A stretch of 30,641 nucleotides of DNA from Clostridia bacterium (GCA_017549665.1 JAFYUD010000093.1:1-30641); one strand, 5' to 3'; counted from the stretch's first letter, positions 22,398 to 30,531 are shown. Translations and numbers: made by a program. Notes: generated by a model not told the origin, from the sequence alone.

Positions 22398-23466
22398 AAT
22401 CACAGCCTTTCAGTTTTATACAATCCTTTTTCTCTCACGCATTTTTTCACTTGTAACTTATATTTCAGGAATCAGGGATGTCCTTTCAACCTCAGCTGAA
22501 ATCCTTTCGGTTGTAATCATGAGCGCAATACTTTTTATCTCGGTGATACCTGCCGCATTGCTTCTGAAAAAAGACAACGGCACTTCAATCCTTACAAGAG
22601 CAGAATGCATTTCGCCGTCATTCAGCAAGCTTCTGTGCGTCATTTACCTTATGTTTTTTATCTACAAAGGAATCACCACAGCATCAAGATTCGAGCTGCT
22701 TTTAGGCTCTGTGATGTTTCCCGAAACCAATGTGCAGTTTTTCGTTGCGATTCTGCTCGTTGCCGCTGTATTCTGTGCATTACGGGGCATTGAAGCATTG
22801 GGCAGAGCAAGTGTGATTTTCCTCGTGCCGGTGCTGTTTGCATTCGGATTTGTCTTTCTGTCACTTGCAGATGATTTCGACATTCTCAATCTGTCAGCAA
22901 TTTACAAAAATGAAGCAAAGGGCATTCTCGACGGCGCCGTTTACTCAGCATCAAGGACAAATGAGGTGGCAGTGATTCCGCTGATGATTCCGTTTGTAAA
23001 AAGACACAGATCAAAGCATCTTTTCATCTGGACAGGAGTTATATCAGCAATCATAATACTGACAGAAGTGATGATATCGGGCGTACTTGGCGGCTTCGGG
23101 GAAAATCAGCTTTTCAATATGTATTCTCTGTCCGTCATCGCAAAGCTGGGCTTCATTGAAAGAATGGATGCAATCATCTCATGTATATGGATGATATGCT
23201 CTGCACTGAAGCTTGCACTGACCTTCTTCGTGTGCAACATTCTTCTGTCTTCCCTTACAGACAAAAGCAGACCGAAGCTTTATATCACCCTTTCGGCTGC
23301 TGTGGTTTTTGCAGGAATGATGGTAATTTCACTGAGCATCGTAAGCTTTGCTCAGCTTATCAGAATCCCTCTTATGACCATTTTTTTCACAGCCACGGCA
23401 ATTGTAATTCCGCTGATTATAATTTTCGCAGAAAAATCAAAGGAGAAAAAACATGAAAAAGCTTAA
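22381..23466 (+). CDS. Spore germination permease, GerB family (B subunit)
   Basis: This 361-residue protein with about ten membrane helices belongs to the amino acid-polyamine-organocation-like GerAB family, thought to hold the germinant-binding site in the spore inner membrane. Hydrophobic segments are spread through the whole length (for example FQFYTILFLSRIFSLVTYISG at the N-terminus, cited here as two pieces: FQFYTILFLS and RIFSLVTYISG). The start ATG at 22381 has GGAAG upstream and overlaps gerA; the end overlaps gerC by 14 bases. The C-terminus is lysine-rich (EKSKEKKHEKA). The assignment rests on topology and operon position between the A and C genes. Confidence 0.92.
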   Translation: MQTKAEITAFQFYTILFLSRIFSLVTYISGIRDVLSTSAEILSVVIMSAILFISVIPAALLLKKDNGTSILTRAECISPSFSKLLCVIYLMFFIYKGITTASRFELLLGSVMFPETNVQFFVAILLVAAVFCALRGIEALGRASVIFLVPVLFAFGFVFLSLADDFDILNLSAIYKNEAKGILDGAVYSASRTNEVAVIPLMIPFVKRHRSKHLFIWTGVISAIIILTEVMISGVLGGFGENQLFNMYSLSVIAKLGFIERMDAIISCIWMICSALKLALTFFVCNILLSSLTDKSRPKLYITLSAAVVFAGMMVISLSIVSFAQLIRIPLMTIFFTATAIVIPLIIIFAEKSKEKKHEKA

Positions 23467-24598
23467 ATTCATACTTCTTCTCCTTGTTATCATCACCTTT
23501 TCATCCTGCATTTCAGACGACACCGAAATCAGAAACCGACTTATCATCGAAGGAATCGGCATTGATTTCGACACCCGGACGGATGAATATATCATCACCG
23601 TACAGGCGTTGTCAACAGCCGCCGCAGGCAACGGGCAATCGGAAGGCACTTCCACACCTGTCACAAATTTCACGGTCAGGGGCAGGTCAGTTGCCTCTGC
23701 ACTCGGTTCTCTTTGCGAAAATACGGGCAGAAATCCCCTTTATTCACAGAACAGAGTAATCGTGCTCGGCTCGCAGATTGACAAAAGCTCAGTCGCTGCG
23801 GCGCTTGATTATCTTGTGCGTGAATACACGGCAAGACCTGATGTATATGTTGCCGCCGCAACGGGAAAGGCTTCTGATATTCTTGAAATTCAGTCAGACG
23901 GTGAAATTCCTGCAAAAATCATAGAAGAATCCATTGATCGCAGTGACGAAAACTCCCTTACAAAAAGCACTCAGCTATATAATCTGGTCAATCTCAGAAG
24001 TGAAAAAACCACTGCCCCGACACTTCCGCTTCTTGAAATCGACAAGGACAGAAACAGAAACAGTGACACCGTCAGGGTAACAGGCACCTGCGTTATAACA
24101 GAAAAGGACAAAAAAAATCACCTGTCCTCCGAAGAGACGGTGATGTTCAGAATTATTACGGATGATGTCAGTCAGGGAACAATAAATATCAGCCTCAACG
24201 GGAAAAATGCAGGACTCGATATCATAAAATCCGACACGGATATCAGTGTGAGCATCACAGACGGACAGCCTCATTTTTCTGTAAAAATAAAATGCAGTCT
24301 TGACCTTGTGGAATACGGCACATCAGATTTCGGCAGTATCGCACGCAGGGATATTGATTCACTGCGTGAAGTTGCGGAAAATCATATTTCTTCAGGTGTC
24401 AGACAGGTGCTTGAAAGACAGCTGAAGGAGGAAAAGTGCGATATTTTCCGTTTCGGCAAATATCTGGAGCTTACCTTTCCCGACGTTTACACTTCTCTTT
24501 CTTCCGATTGGGAAAATGCGCTGCCTTCATTCACTTATGATATTTCATCTGATGTCACGATACGGAAAATCGGACAGGAAACACTTAAAAATCCCTGA
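23453..24598 (+). CDS. Ger(x)C-family germination lipoprotein (C subunit)
   Basis: The 381-residue product begins with a lipoprotein signal peptide ending ITFSSC, so Cys19 is the likely lipidated residue; the LspA in this window would process it. The mature N-terminus, DDTEIRNRLIIEGIGIDFD, is the common Ger(x)C opening (an R-x-x-I-x-G-I-D type pattern). Later family-like features are the GRSVASALGSL segment, the SQNRVIVLGSQ segment and the C-terminal domain from about residue 205. AAAGGAG precedes the ATG. Its TGA stop directly abuts the stop codon of the convergent comF gene with no bases between, and no terminator hairpin is seen, so the two transcripts must overlap. Confidence 0.93.
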   Translation: MKKLKFILLLLVIITFSSCISDDTEIRNRLIIEGIGIDFDTRTDEYIITVQALSTAAAGNGQSEGTSTPVTNFTVRGRSVASALGSLCENTGRNPLYSQNRVIVLGSQIDKSSVAAALDYLVREYTARPDVYVAAATGKASDILEIQSDGEIPAKIIEESIDRSDENSLTKSTQLYNLVNLRSEKTTAPTLPLLEIDKDRNRNSDTVRVTGTCVITEKDKKNHLSSEETVMFRIITDDVSQGTINISLNGKNAGLDIIKSDTDISVSITDGQPHFSVKIKCSLDLVEYGTSDFGSIARRDIDSLREVAENHISSGVRQVLERQLKEEKCDIFRFGKYLELTFPDVYTSLSSDWENALPSFTYDISSDVTIRKIGQETLKNP

Positions 24599-25300
24599 TT
24601 ATGAAATAGCAATAACAGCGCAGTAAACTGCCGCCGCACCTGCCAGATGAAGCATTTTTGCGCATTCGTTGAGTGTGCTTGCGCTGGTTTTTATATCGTC
24701 AATAAGCAGAATCGTTCTGCCTTCAATATCTGCGTTGCTGCAGTCAAAAGCACCGAAAACATTTCCGCTTTTAAGAGCAAACGGAAGTCTGTGCTGTCGT
24801 GAGGTTTCACAGACCTTCACAAGAAGAGGCTCAACGGGAATATTCATCTGCCGGCCGGTTTCTTCAGCAAGAGCCTGTCCCTGATTGAACTGTCTGTGTG
24901 CAGATTCATCCTGAGTCTGCGGCACGAATGTTATAACATCGATTTTCTGTACGTCAAAATCCCTTCCGACGCACTCCTTCACACGCTTTGCGAAAAATGA
25001 AACCGAATGAAACGCCGAATAGTATTTCCATCGGGTAATACCCCGTTTTACATTTCCCGTGTAGTTATAAGGCGCAGTGATTCCCTGATAAAAATTGGCT
25101 CTGCCGTTACATTCGCAGTCCTTTTTACTTCTTCCGCAGGAAGCACAGACGGGCTGTTCAATCAGCTTTTCATCACGGGAACACCTTCTGCAAAGCTCTG
25201 TGGTGTGCGGCACAGTCCTGCCGCAGAAGCAGCATCTGTCAGGAAAAACAACTGAGCGGAAAAATCCGCTCAGGTAAGCAAGTCGTGAATCCTTTTTCAT
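24599..25300 (-). CDS. ComF-family protein (phosphoribosyltransferase-like)
   Basis: ComF proteins are cytosolic factors for natural DNA uptake, related to amidophosphoribosyltransferases. The 233-residue product has an N-terminal zinc-finger-like region with cysteines at 23, 24, 26, 37, 40, 52, 55, 62 and 64 (CCFCG, CRRC, CASC, CEC), and a C-terminal phosphoribosyltransferase domain with the PRPP-binding loop TILLIDDIKTSASTLNEC. The segment FVPQTQDESAHRQFNQGQ matches the family's RxRGFNQ-like block. The start ATG at 25300 overlaps the stop of the PfkB-type gene by one base. Whether this organism takes up DNA cannot be judged; no other com genes are present in the window. Confidence 0.93.
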   Translation of the reverse strand: MKKDSRLAYLSGFFRSVVFPDRCCFCGRTVPHTTELCRRCSRDEKLIEQPVCASCGRSKKDCECNGRANFYQGITAPYNYTGNVKRGITRWKYYSAFHSVSFFAKRVKECVGRDFDVQKIDVITFVPQTQDESAHRQFNQGQALAEETGRQMNIPVEPLLVKVCETSRQHRLPFALKSGNVFGAFDCSNADIEGRTILLIDDIKTSASTLNECAKMLHLAGAAAVYCAVIAIS

Positions 25301-26208
25301 CAGATAAGGTCTGCTGATTCGGGATAGAATTCTCTGATGTAATTTTCAACATCTTCCTTTGTGCCCTTGAAGGGTCCGGGAGTTTCCATTTTAAGAGAAA
25401 CTGTTGCAGTTGCATAAAGGAGAGAACGCTCCATTGAATTTGTAAGTCTTTCGTTGATGTATGCTGCGAAGGTTGTATCGCCACGGCCTGTTCTGCCGCT
25501 TAAATTTCTTGCCTTTATAGGGCATGATGCAAAATTCTCACCGTCAAAGGCAATTACCTCTGTGTTGTGAGTGATGACAACTTCCTTTGCACCCCATGAA
25601 TGAAGAAGCTTTGCAGCCTCGTATCTGTCTTCAAGACCTGTCATGATTTCAGCCTCTGCAGCGTCAGTCTTGAGGAAATCGATATAAGGAAGCATTTCCA
25701 TCTTATCTTTCCAGTCTTCAAAGTACATTGTGCCGCCGTTTTCTGTATCAACATGACGAAGGCATGTCTGCACATCAACAGCAACCTTACCTCTCTTTGA
25801 CATTGACTTGATAAGATCGTTTGTGAAGTCACCGTAAACAAGACCTGCAAAATGGAAAATATCAGCAGAAATATCGTCAGGAATATCCTCAGCCTCAAAG
25901 GGAGTGCCTACTGATGTACATACGCACTTTCTTCTCTCCTTGTCGGGAGTGAAATACTGATTATACATATTTGATGAACTGGGGCAATCAAGGCAGAGAA
26001 TGTTTTCCTTGGGCACAGTGAAAGCAGAAAGTCTTTCCTGGTCAGCAAGAGCAACCTTTGTAAGGGCAAGAACATTGTGACCGAGCGCATTTGCAGATGC
26101 AGATGAGAAAATAACTGCACCGCCGGGGCTTCTGATTTCATTATTGAGATGGTCAACGTTTCTGTCCATTGTGATGTGTCCGATTATAACGGATGAATAA
26201 TGCTTCAT
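25300..26208 (-). CDS. PfkB-family carbohydrate/nucleoside kinase
   Basis: The 302-residue product is a ribokinase-like sugar kinase that would phosphorylate a sugar or nucleoside with ATP. The second PfkB signature is LSGRTGRGDTTFAAY, placing the catalytic base at Asp244 with the oxyanion hole glycines before it; the N-terminal GG motif appears as RSPGGAVIFSSASANALG (28-43). FLKTDAAEAEIMTG fits the family pattern of an N/D-x-x-E Mg site. The substrate is not predictable; the sequence resembles no single well-known member. AAAGGAG precedes the ATG at 26208, 33 bases after the PPC-repeat gene, and the gene is coupled to comF downstream. Confidence 0.88.
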   Translation of the reverse strand: MKHYSSVIIGHITMDRNVDHLNNEIRSPGGAVIFSSASANALGHNVLALTKVALADQERLSAFTVPKENILCLDCPSSSNMYNQYFTPDKERRKCVCTSVGTPFEAEDIPDDISADIFHFAGLVYGDFTNDLIKSMSKRGKVAVDVQTCLRHVDTENGGTMYFEDWKDKMEMLPYIDFLKTDAAEAEIMTGLEDRYEAAKLLHSWGAKEVVITHNTEVIAFDGENFASCPIKARNLSGRTGRGDTTFAAYINERLTNSMERSLLYATATVSLKMETPGPFKGTKEDVENYIREFYPESADLI

Positions 26209-26241
26209 AAAATTTATCTCCTTTAAACGTATGATTGTATT

Positions 26242-28071
26242 TTATCCGAACAATGCCGTAAGAATATATCTGTCACTGTTGAAGAACAGACCTGTTTCAA
26301 CAAGAATGAAATATGTGCCTGCCTCAACATTTGCAGTGAATACGATTTCTTCACTGTTCCAATCAGATGTCTGCTGTGCGATTATGTTACCCTGAGAGTC
26401 GATAACGGAAATTACCCAGCCTTCCTTGTCTGCATCATCCCTGCGGATGTGGTTGAAGCTGACCTGAAGTGTTCCTGCAGCTTCAGTACGCACGCTGAAG
26501 TAGTCCTTATCGTAATCAACACCTGTTGCAATAAGCGCACCGTTTACAGCCTTGCCGAATGCAAGCGTATCTGCCGCAGACGGTATATTGTTAGGCTCTG
26601 TTTCCCATGAGCCGTCCTGTACCGAAAGAAGAATCAGCCTGTAAACTATGCTGTTATGATAAATATTATCAGAATCAATAAGAATATAATACTTACCTGC
26701 CGTAAGACCGATATTGGGTGAATGATGGATTGCATCATTCCAGCGAGAAACGGAGGAGTAAGCAATATTGCCGTTTTCATCCATGACGGTTATATGCCAG
26801 CCGTCCTGCTCCTCAGCAAGAGCTTCATGTATGAAATCAAGCACGACAAAGCCGTCATTTTCCATTTCGAATGCATAATAGTCACGGTCGGACTTGTCAT
26901 TTCTTGCAGTAAGTGAGCCTACAATTTCTGTATTGACAGAAACGGGAGTTGCAGCTTCGGTTGAATCATTGAACTCTGTTTCGATTGCAGAATCCTTTGT
27001 GAATGAAACATTCAGCGCATAAGTGACACCGCTGTATACATGGGAATATACCGTTACAAAATAGAATCCCGGTGAAAGGCCCATGATACCGGAGTTGAGC
27101 GATGCGGCATCCATTCCCGATGTCATATAATAATATTCCTTGCCTTCCATATCAGTGATACGGATACGCCATGCCACACTTGAAACGGCATTTGACTGCC
27201 CTGCTTCGTCAGCCTCATGCTCAAAATAAAGAACAGCATAACCCTTTTCGGTTATCCGGAACATATACCAGTCAACGTCGCTTTCGTCATTTGCATAAGT
27301 TGACGCACTTCCGTTCATCGTAACATCGAGAGACATCTGTGTGTAACGTGTTACGGAGTTGTTAGGCTCCATCTCATAACCGGAAGTTGCGGCAAAACCG
27401 ATTGCTATATCATATTTATCCGCAGTAAAGCCTGAGATACATCTGACAACAACTCTGTAATTACCGGGGGAAACACCCACTGCAGGTGATTTACAAGCCG
27501 AACCCACGGATGAATAAGAAACTCTTTCAATTTCACGGAAAGCAGTTGTTTTGCCTGTGCCGTCGGGAGAATATTCTTCATAAAGCGAAATATACCACAT
27601 GCAGTCCTTTGATTCGGACATGGTATGATTGAAGCCGTAAATGATTACGCCTCTTTCATCAATCGTAAAAGTATATACATTTTCTGAAATCAGAGAAGCA
27701 AGAGAATCCCTTATACTGTTATTGATTTTGACGGGAATAATCTTTACGCCTTCTTTTTCTTCATTTACATCAAAATCCACATCACCCGAATTGTCAATAT
27801 CGGGAAGCACATCATCGGGCTTGATGCTTGTATCGTCACCGGGCAGCTTGTCAGAGCTTTCGTAATCATTGTCAGAATATACTATATCTGTGGATTCCTC
27901 TTCTTTTATGTCAGTAGACAGATAAAGTGTGTCTGAGTAATTCCCCTCAAGTCCCACTGCTTCATCCTCAGGTACGGATGCAACCCTGTCAGGCATGACA
28001 ATCTGAGCCGTCAGCAGAATAACCGCTGCCAGCACAAATGCTATTACTGAATAAACAGGATTTCGTTTCAT
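26242..28071 (-). CDS. Exported protein with four PPC-like (bacterial pre-peptidase C-terminal) repeats
   Basis: The 609-residue product has an N-terminal membrane/signal segment (about residues 7-25), an acidic linker rich in Asp/Glu/Ser (30-110), then four beta-rich repeats at about 112-227, 231-357, 361-483 and 488-609. Repeats 2-4 open with the PPC hallmark E-x-N (MEPNNSV, ETEFNDS, ETEPNNI), followed by D-x-D-x-Y/F segments (DVDWYMFRI, DRDYYAFEM, DKDYFSV) and end in G-x-Y-x-x-x-V patterns (SPGFYFVTV, TAGKYYILID, EAGTYFILVE). PPC domains usually hang on secreted peptidases, but no catalytic domain, anchor motif or dockerin is present. It probably stays at the cell surface by its uncleaved N-terminus and may bind ligands. 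Ribosome site GGAGG precedes the ATG. Confidence 0.8.
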   Translation of the reverse strand: MKRNPVYSVIAFVLAAVILLTAQIVMPDRVASVPEDEAVGLEGNYSDTLYLSTDIKEEESTDIVYSDNDYESSDKLPGDDTSIKPDDVLPDIDNSGDVDFDVNEEKEGVKIIPVKINNSIRDSLASLISENVYTFTIDERGVIIYGFNHTMSESKDCMWYISLYEEYSPDGTGKTTAFREIERVSYSSVGSACKSPAVGVSPGNYRVVVRCISGFTADKYDIAIGFAATSGYEMEPNNSVTRYTQMSLDVTMNGSASTYANDESDVDWYMFRITEKGYAVLYFEHEADEAGQSNAVSSVAWRIRITDMEGKEYYYMTSGMDAASLNSGIMGLSPGFYFVTVYSHVYSGVTYALNVSFTKDSAIETEFNDSTEAATPVSVNTEIVGSLTARNDKSDRDYYAFEMENDGFVVLDFIHEALAEEQDGWHITVMDENGNIAYSSVSRWNDAIHHSPNIGLTAGKYYILIDSDNIYHNSIVYRLILLSVQDGSWETEPNNIPSAADTLAFGKAVNGALIATGVDYDKDYFSVRTEAAGTLQVSFNHIRRDDADKEGWVISVIDSQGNIIAQQTSDWNSEEIVFTANVEAGTYFILVETGLFFNSDRYILTALFG

Positions 28072-28092
28072 CTTTTTCCTCCCCGTCTTTTA

Positions 28093-28130
28093 CATAAAGA
28101 AAAGACCATGCTAAGTATAGCACGGTCTTT
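28093..28130 (-). terminator. Rho-independent terminator of secreted metallophosphoesterase 2
   Basis: On the minus strand, AAAGACCGTGCTA pairs with TAGCATGGTCTTT around a four-base loop, including one G-U pair, and is followed by TTTTCTTT. It lies about 22 bases after the stop of the phosphoesterase gene. As RNA it is more stable in this orientation (G-U) than on the plus strand (A-C mismatch). Confidence 0.85.
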
Positions 28131-28142
28131 AAAATTATTCAA
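28114..28142 (-). promoter_or_regulatory. Promoter of the PPC-repeat gene, overlapping the terminator hairpin
   Basis: On the minus strand, TTGAAT (28142-28137) and TATACT (28119-28114) are separated by 17 bases. The -10 box falls in the apex of the terminator hairpin and the spacer in its ascending stem. The leader is about 35 bases to the ATG at 28071. Confidence 0.65.
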
Positions 28143-28152
28143 GTGGTAATCC

Positions 28153-29319
28153 TCAGAAAGGAAGCTTGTAGAAAACTTCGTGGATCTTGTTAAGAAGACC
28201 TCTGAAGAATCTCATGAAAGTAGCTGTGAACTTGCTCATGCCGCCGTCGACCTTTGTAAGTTCTGAGCCCTCTTCAAGAGCCATGTCGAACATATAAACT
28301 GTTTCGTAGCTGTATGTTGTAAGGTCATCCTCGTTAAGAGTGATAAGACCTACACCTCTTGTAAGGTCGTTTGAGTATGAGTTACAGCCTACTGAAGGAA
28401 CTGTTACGATATCAATACCCTGATAATTTACTGTGAAGTCATTGATGTGGTCGTGACCGTGGATAGTTGCAAGAACGTCACCTGTAGCTACGAGTGAATC
28501 GAACTGACCTGCTGAGTAATATGAGGGGCATGAAGGCTCAAACACAACGCCTGTGTGCTTTGAGAATGAGGGGATGGGAAGATAATTTTCGCCCTTGTAA
28601 GTAAATTCCTTAATAGGAATGATTGTTTCTGAGAACATTGCTTCGTAAACTTCAGGAACGATGATGTGCTGGAAAAGGATTGAGGGAACAACCTCACCGC
28701 CGTTAAGCTCCTTAAGCTGGGCTGCTGTGCTTTCGTACCATGCAATCTGATCTTCTCTTACGTAATCATAACCGAGCCATTCGTCACCGTTACGGAGAGA
28801 TGAACCTGAGTCGATGAACCAGAGGTTGAATGCAGGAGCTGCATTGTCTGAACCCATGATAACAAGGTTTGAGTTACCGCAGCCGTAAAGATCAGCAGCA
28901 TCCCATGTAAGGCAGAGATCTCCGCCTACTTCCTGATAGATAGCAAGAAGGTCTTCCTTGTCAACGCCGTTTTCCTGGTCGTGGTTACCGAAAACGAGTG
29001 CGAAGGGAACATTTGCTTCAAGACAGGGAGCAAGGATAGCTTCGATAGCAGCATACTGATTGTCGTAACCGCTTGCAACAGTGTTGTCACCAAGGAAAAC
29101 AACAAGGTCAGGCTGGTACTTTGCAATACCTTCCTTCATAAGCTGAGTTGTTGATGCTTCAAGCTCTTCATCATCCTGGCTGTCAGCAAAAATCATAATC
29201 TGGAATTCGCCGTTGTCATCAAAACGAAGACCTGCGTCAGCCTGAGCTGATGCAAAAACGGGAACTGCAGTCATAACCATAAGACATGCCAGAAGAACAG
29301 TGATAATTTTTTTAATCAT
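28153..29319 (-). CDS. Secreted metallophosphoesterase (paralog 2)
   Basis: The 388-residue product has a signal peptide (MIKKIITVLLACLMVMTAVP, cleavage likely near ASA-QA at residue 25/26) and is a clear paralog of the plus-strand gene at 17002, sharing long blocks such as FNLWFIDSGSS, PEVYE, ATIHGHDHINDF and YMFDMALE. Metal motifs: FADSQDD (D46, with Gln48 where His is usual), FLGDNTVAS (D78), GNHD (112-115), LFQHII (H218) and HGHDH (287-291). The substrate is unknown; the variant motif I is shared by both paralogs. ATG at 29319 with AGAGGTG upstream is chosen; an in-frame start 19 codons earlier would overlap the promoter. The gene has its own promoter and a terminator. Confidence 0.9.
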   Translation of the reverse strand: MIKKIITVLLACLMVMTAVPVFASAQADAGLRFDDNGEFQIMIFADSQDDEELEASTTQLMKEGIAKYQPDLVVFLGDNTVASGYDNQYAAIEAILAPCLEANVPFALVFGNHDQENGVDKEDLLAIYQEVGGDLCLTWDAADLYGCGNSNLVIMGSDNAAPAFNLWFIDSGSSLRNGDEWLGYDYVREDQIAWYESTAAQLKELNGGEVVPSILFQHIIVPEVYEAMFSETIIPIKEFTYKGENYLPIPSFSKHTGVVFEPSCPSYYSAGQFDSLVATGDVLATIHGHDHINDFTVNYQGIDIVTVPSVGCNSYSNDLTRGVGLITLNEDDLTTYSYETVYMFDMALEEGSELTKVDGGMSKFTATFMRFFRGLLNKIHEVFYKLPF

Positions 29320-29347
29320 ATAAAACACCTCTTTCTGATATAGTGCT

Positions 29348-29376
29348 ATTTTAACAAAATATTCCGTAAATTGCAA
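29348..29376 (-). promoter_or_regulatory. Sigma-A-type promoter of secreted metallophosphoesterase 2
   Basis: On the minus strand, TTGCAA (29376-29371) and TAAAAT (29353-29348) are separated by 17 bases. It closely resembles the promoter of paralog 1 (TTGCAT-17-TAGAAT). The U-tract of the preceding gene's terminator ends just before the -35. Confidence 0.82.
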
Positions 29377-29380
29377 GAGA

Positions 29381-29414
29381 AAAATAAAAAAAGGATGACA
29401 TCAGCCATCCTTTT
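29381..29414 (-). terminator. Rho-independent terminator of the dockerin gene
   Basis: On the minus strand, AAAAGGATG pairs with CATCCTTTT around an eight-base loop and runs into TTTTTTTATTTT. It lies seven bases after the dockerin gene stop. Confidence 0.88.
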
Positions 29415-29421
29415 GTGCACA

Positions 29422-30267
29422 TTATATAAGCTCGAACTGACTCAGATCGAAGTAAGAAGCATTCACCTGTGCATTGATTGAAGAAATAAAAACAGTATCG
29501 ATCTTATTTCCGTTTTCGTCATAGTTTTCAATTGCAGTAATCACACCGTAAGCATCAGTCACGATTCTGCTCATGGCATTTTCTTCACCTGCGCTGTAAA
29601 CGTATGAAACCTTGCCGTTTTCCTCTACCCTTTCAGGTGTGCCAAGCTCATCGGGAATGAACATTGAAATGCTGTCTGCAAGATTTTTGATATCATCAAC
29701 AGAAATTCCCATTGTGTCATAAAGCTCAGCAGGAATATACATTGCGATATCATTACCCTTATTCTTGTAAGTCATATAAAGCTTGTTGTCACAGTACATA
29801 ACGCCGCAGTCTTCCATACCCATCTGAGCAAGCTCACCACCGATATCCGCACCGAGAATACGGGAATCAGCACCTTTTTTTACAACAGTGAAGGACATAT
29901 CATCAAACGCAACACTCATAACATAGTTTTCGCTTTTGATAGCTCTGATTGAATTTGGTACGCCGTTTGCATCGAAGCCGTATGTCAGCTCACCGAGACC
30001 TGCAGACTTGCGAAGAAGAAGACGTGCATCAGCAGCGGAAAGCTTTCCGTTACCGTCAGCATCATAATTAAGAAAGCTGAGACCTGCAGAGCTTTCAAGG
30101 GTTGCAGACATTCTGAGCACCTTTCTTGCATCAGAGGCAGTTATTTTACCGTCAAGATTGATGTCACCCATCATAGGGAATTTTTCACCCTCAGCACCCT
30201 GAACAGAAATTGTCATAGGGATAAGAAGCATTATTGCACATAAAAGCAATGAAATAAGTTTTTTCAT
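29422..30267 (-). CDS. Secreted protein with N-terminal type I-like dockerin domain
   Basis: The 281-residue product has a signal peptide (MKKLISLLLCAIMLLIPMTI, cleavage near residue 24) followed immediately by a dockerin-like module (about residues 33-92) made of two Ca-binding F-hand repeats: GDINLDGKITASDARKVL with ligands D35, N37, D39 and D46, and YDADGNGKLSAADARLLL with D69, D71, N73 and D80. Dockerins bind cohesins and attach enzymes to scaffoldins; in most cellulosomal proteins they are C-terminal, so the N-terminal location is unusual. The remaining residues (93-281) are a beta-rich region I do not recognise; no catalytic motif is visible. AAGGTGG precedes the ATG. The gene is monocistronic with promoter and terminator. 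Confidence 0.85.
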   Translation of the reverse strand: MKKLISLLLCAIMLLIPMTISVQGAEGEKFPMMGDINLDGKITASDARKVLRMSATLESSAGLSFLNYDADGNGKLSAADARLLLRKSAGLGELTYGFDANGVPNSIRAIKSENYVMSVAFDDMSFTVVKKGADSRILGADIGGELAQMGMEDCGVMYCDNKLYMTYKNKGNDIAMYIPAELYDTMGISVDDIKNLADSISMFIPDELGTPERVEENGKVSYVYSAGEENAMSRIVTDAYGVITAIENYDENGNKIDTVFISSINAQVNASYFDLSQFELI

Positions 30268-30297
30268 AATTGACCACCTTATATTAAATATATATAC

Positions 30298-30326
30298 ATT
30301 ATATATCAGAATGTCCGATATTACAA
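30298..30326 (-). promoter_or_regulatory. Sigma-A-type promoter of the dockerin gene
   Basis: On the minus strand, TTGTAA (30326-30321) and a perfect TATAAT (30303-30298) are separated by 17 bases, with an A/T-rich leader of about 25 bases to the ribosome site. Confidence 0.85.
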
Positions 30327-30396
30327 GAGAAAAACACTCCCATTTGCGCCCGTTTAAAAAAAGTTAAAAAAATTTCAGATTTTTTAAAAAAAGGTA

Positions 30397-30425
30397 TTGA
30401 CAAATGCGTTTTGTTTTGATATAAT
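30397..30425 (+). promoter_or_regulatory. Consensus sigma-A promoter of tRNA-Leu
   Basis: A perfect TTGACA (30397-30402) and a perfect TATAAT (30420-30425) are separated by 17 bases. An A/T-rich stretch upstream (30355-30392) could act as an UP element. The tRNA begins 21 bases after the -10. Confidence 0.92.
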
Positions 30426-30446
30426 TCAAAACGTTCCAAACGGAAT

Positions 30447-30530
30447 GCGAGAGTGGCGGAATCGGCAGACGCGCACGTTTGAGGGGCGTGTGGTAATCCC
30501 GTACGGGTTCAAGTCCCGTCTCTCGCACCA
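30447..30530 (+). tRNA. tRNA-Leu, anticodon GAG
   Basis: The 84-base gene has acceptor arms GCGAGAG and CTCTCGC, discriminator A and an encoded CCA (30528-30530). The D arm is GCGGAATCGGCAGACGC, the anticodon stem CACGT/GCGTG encloses the loop TTGAGGG, giving anticodon GAG (reads CUC and CUU), and the T arm is ACGGG-TTCAAGT-CCCGT. The class II variable arm fits leucine. Confidence 0.95.
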
Positions 30531-30531
30531 T

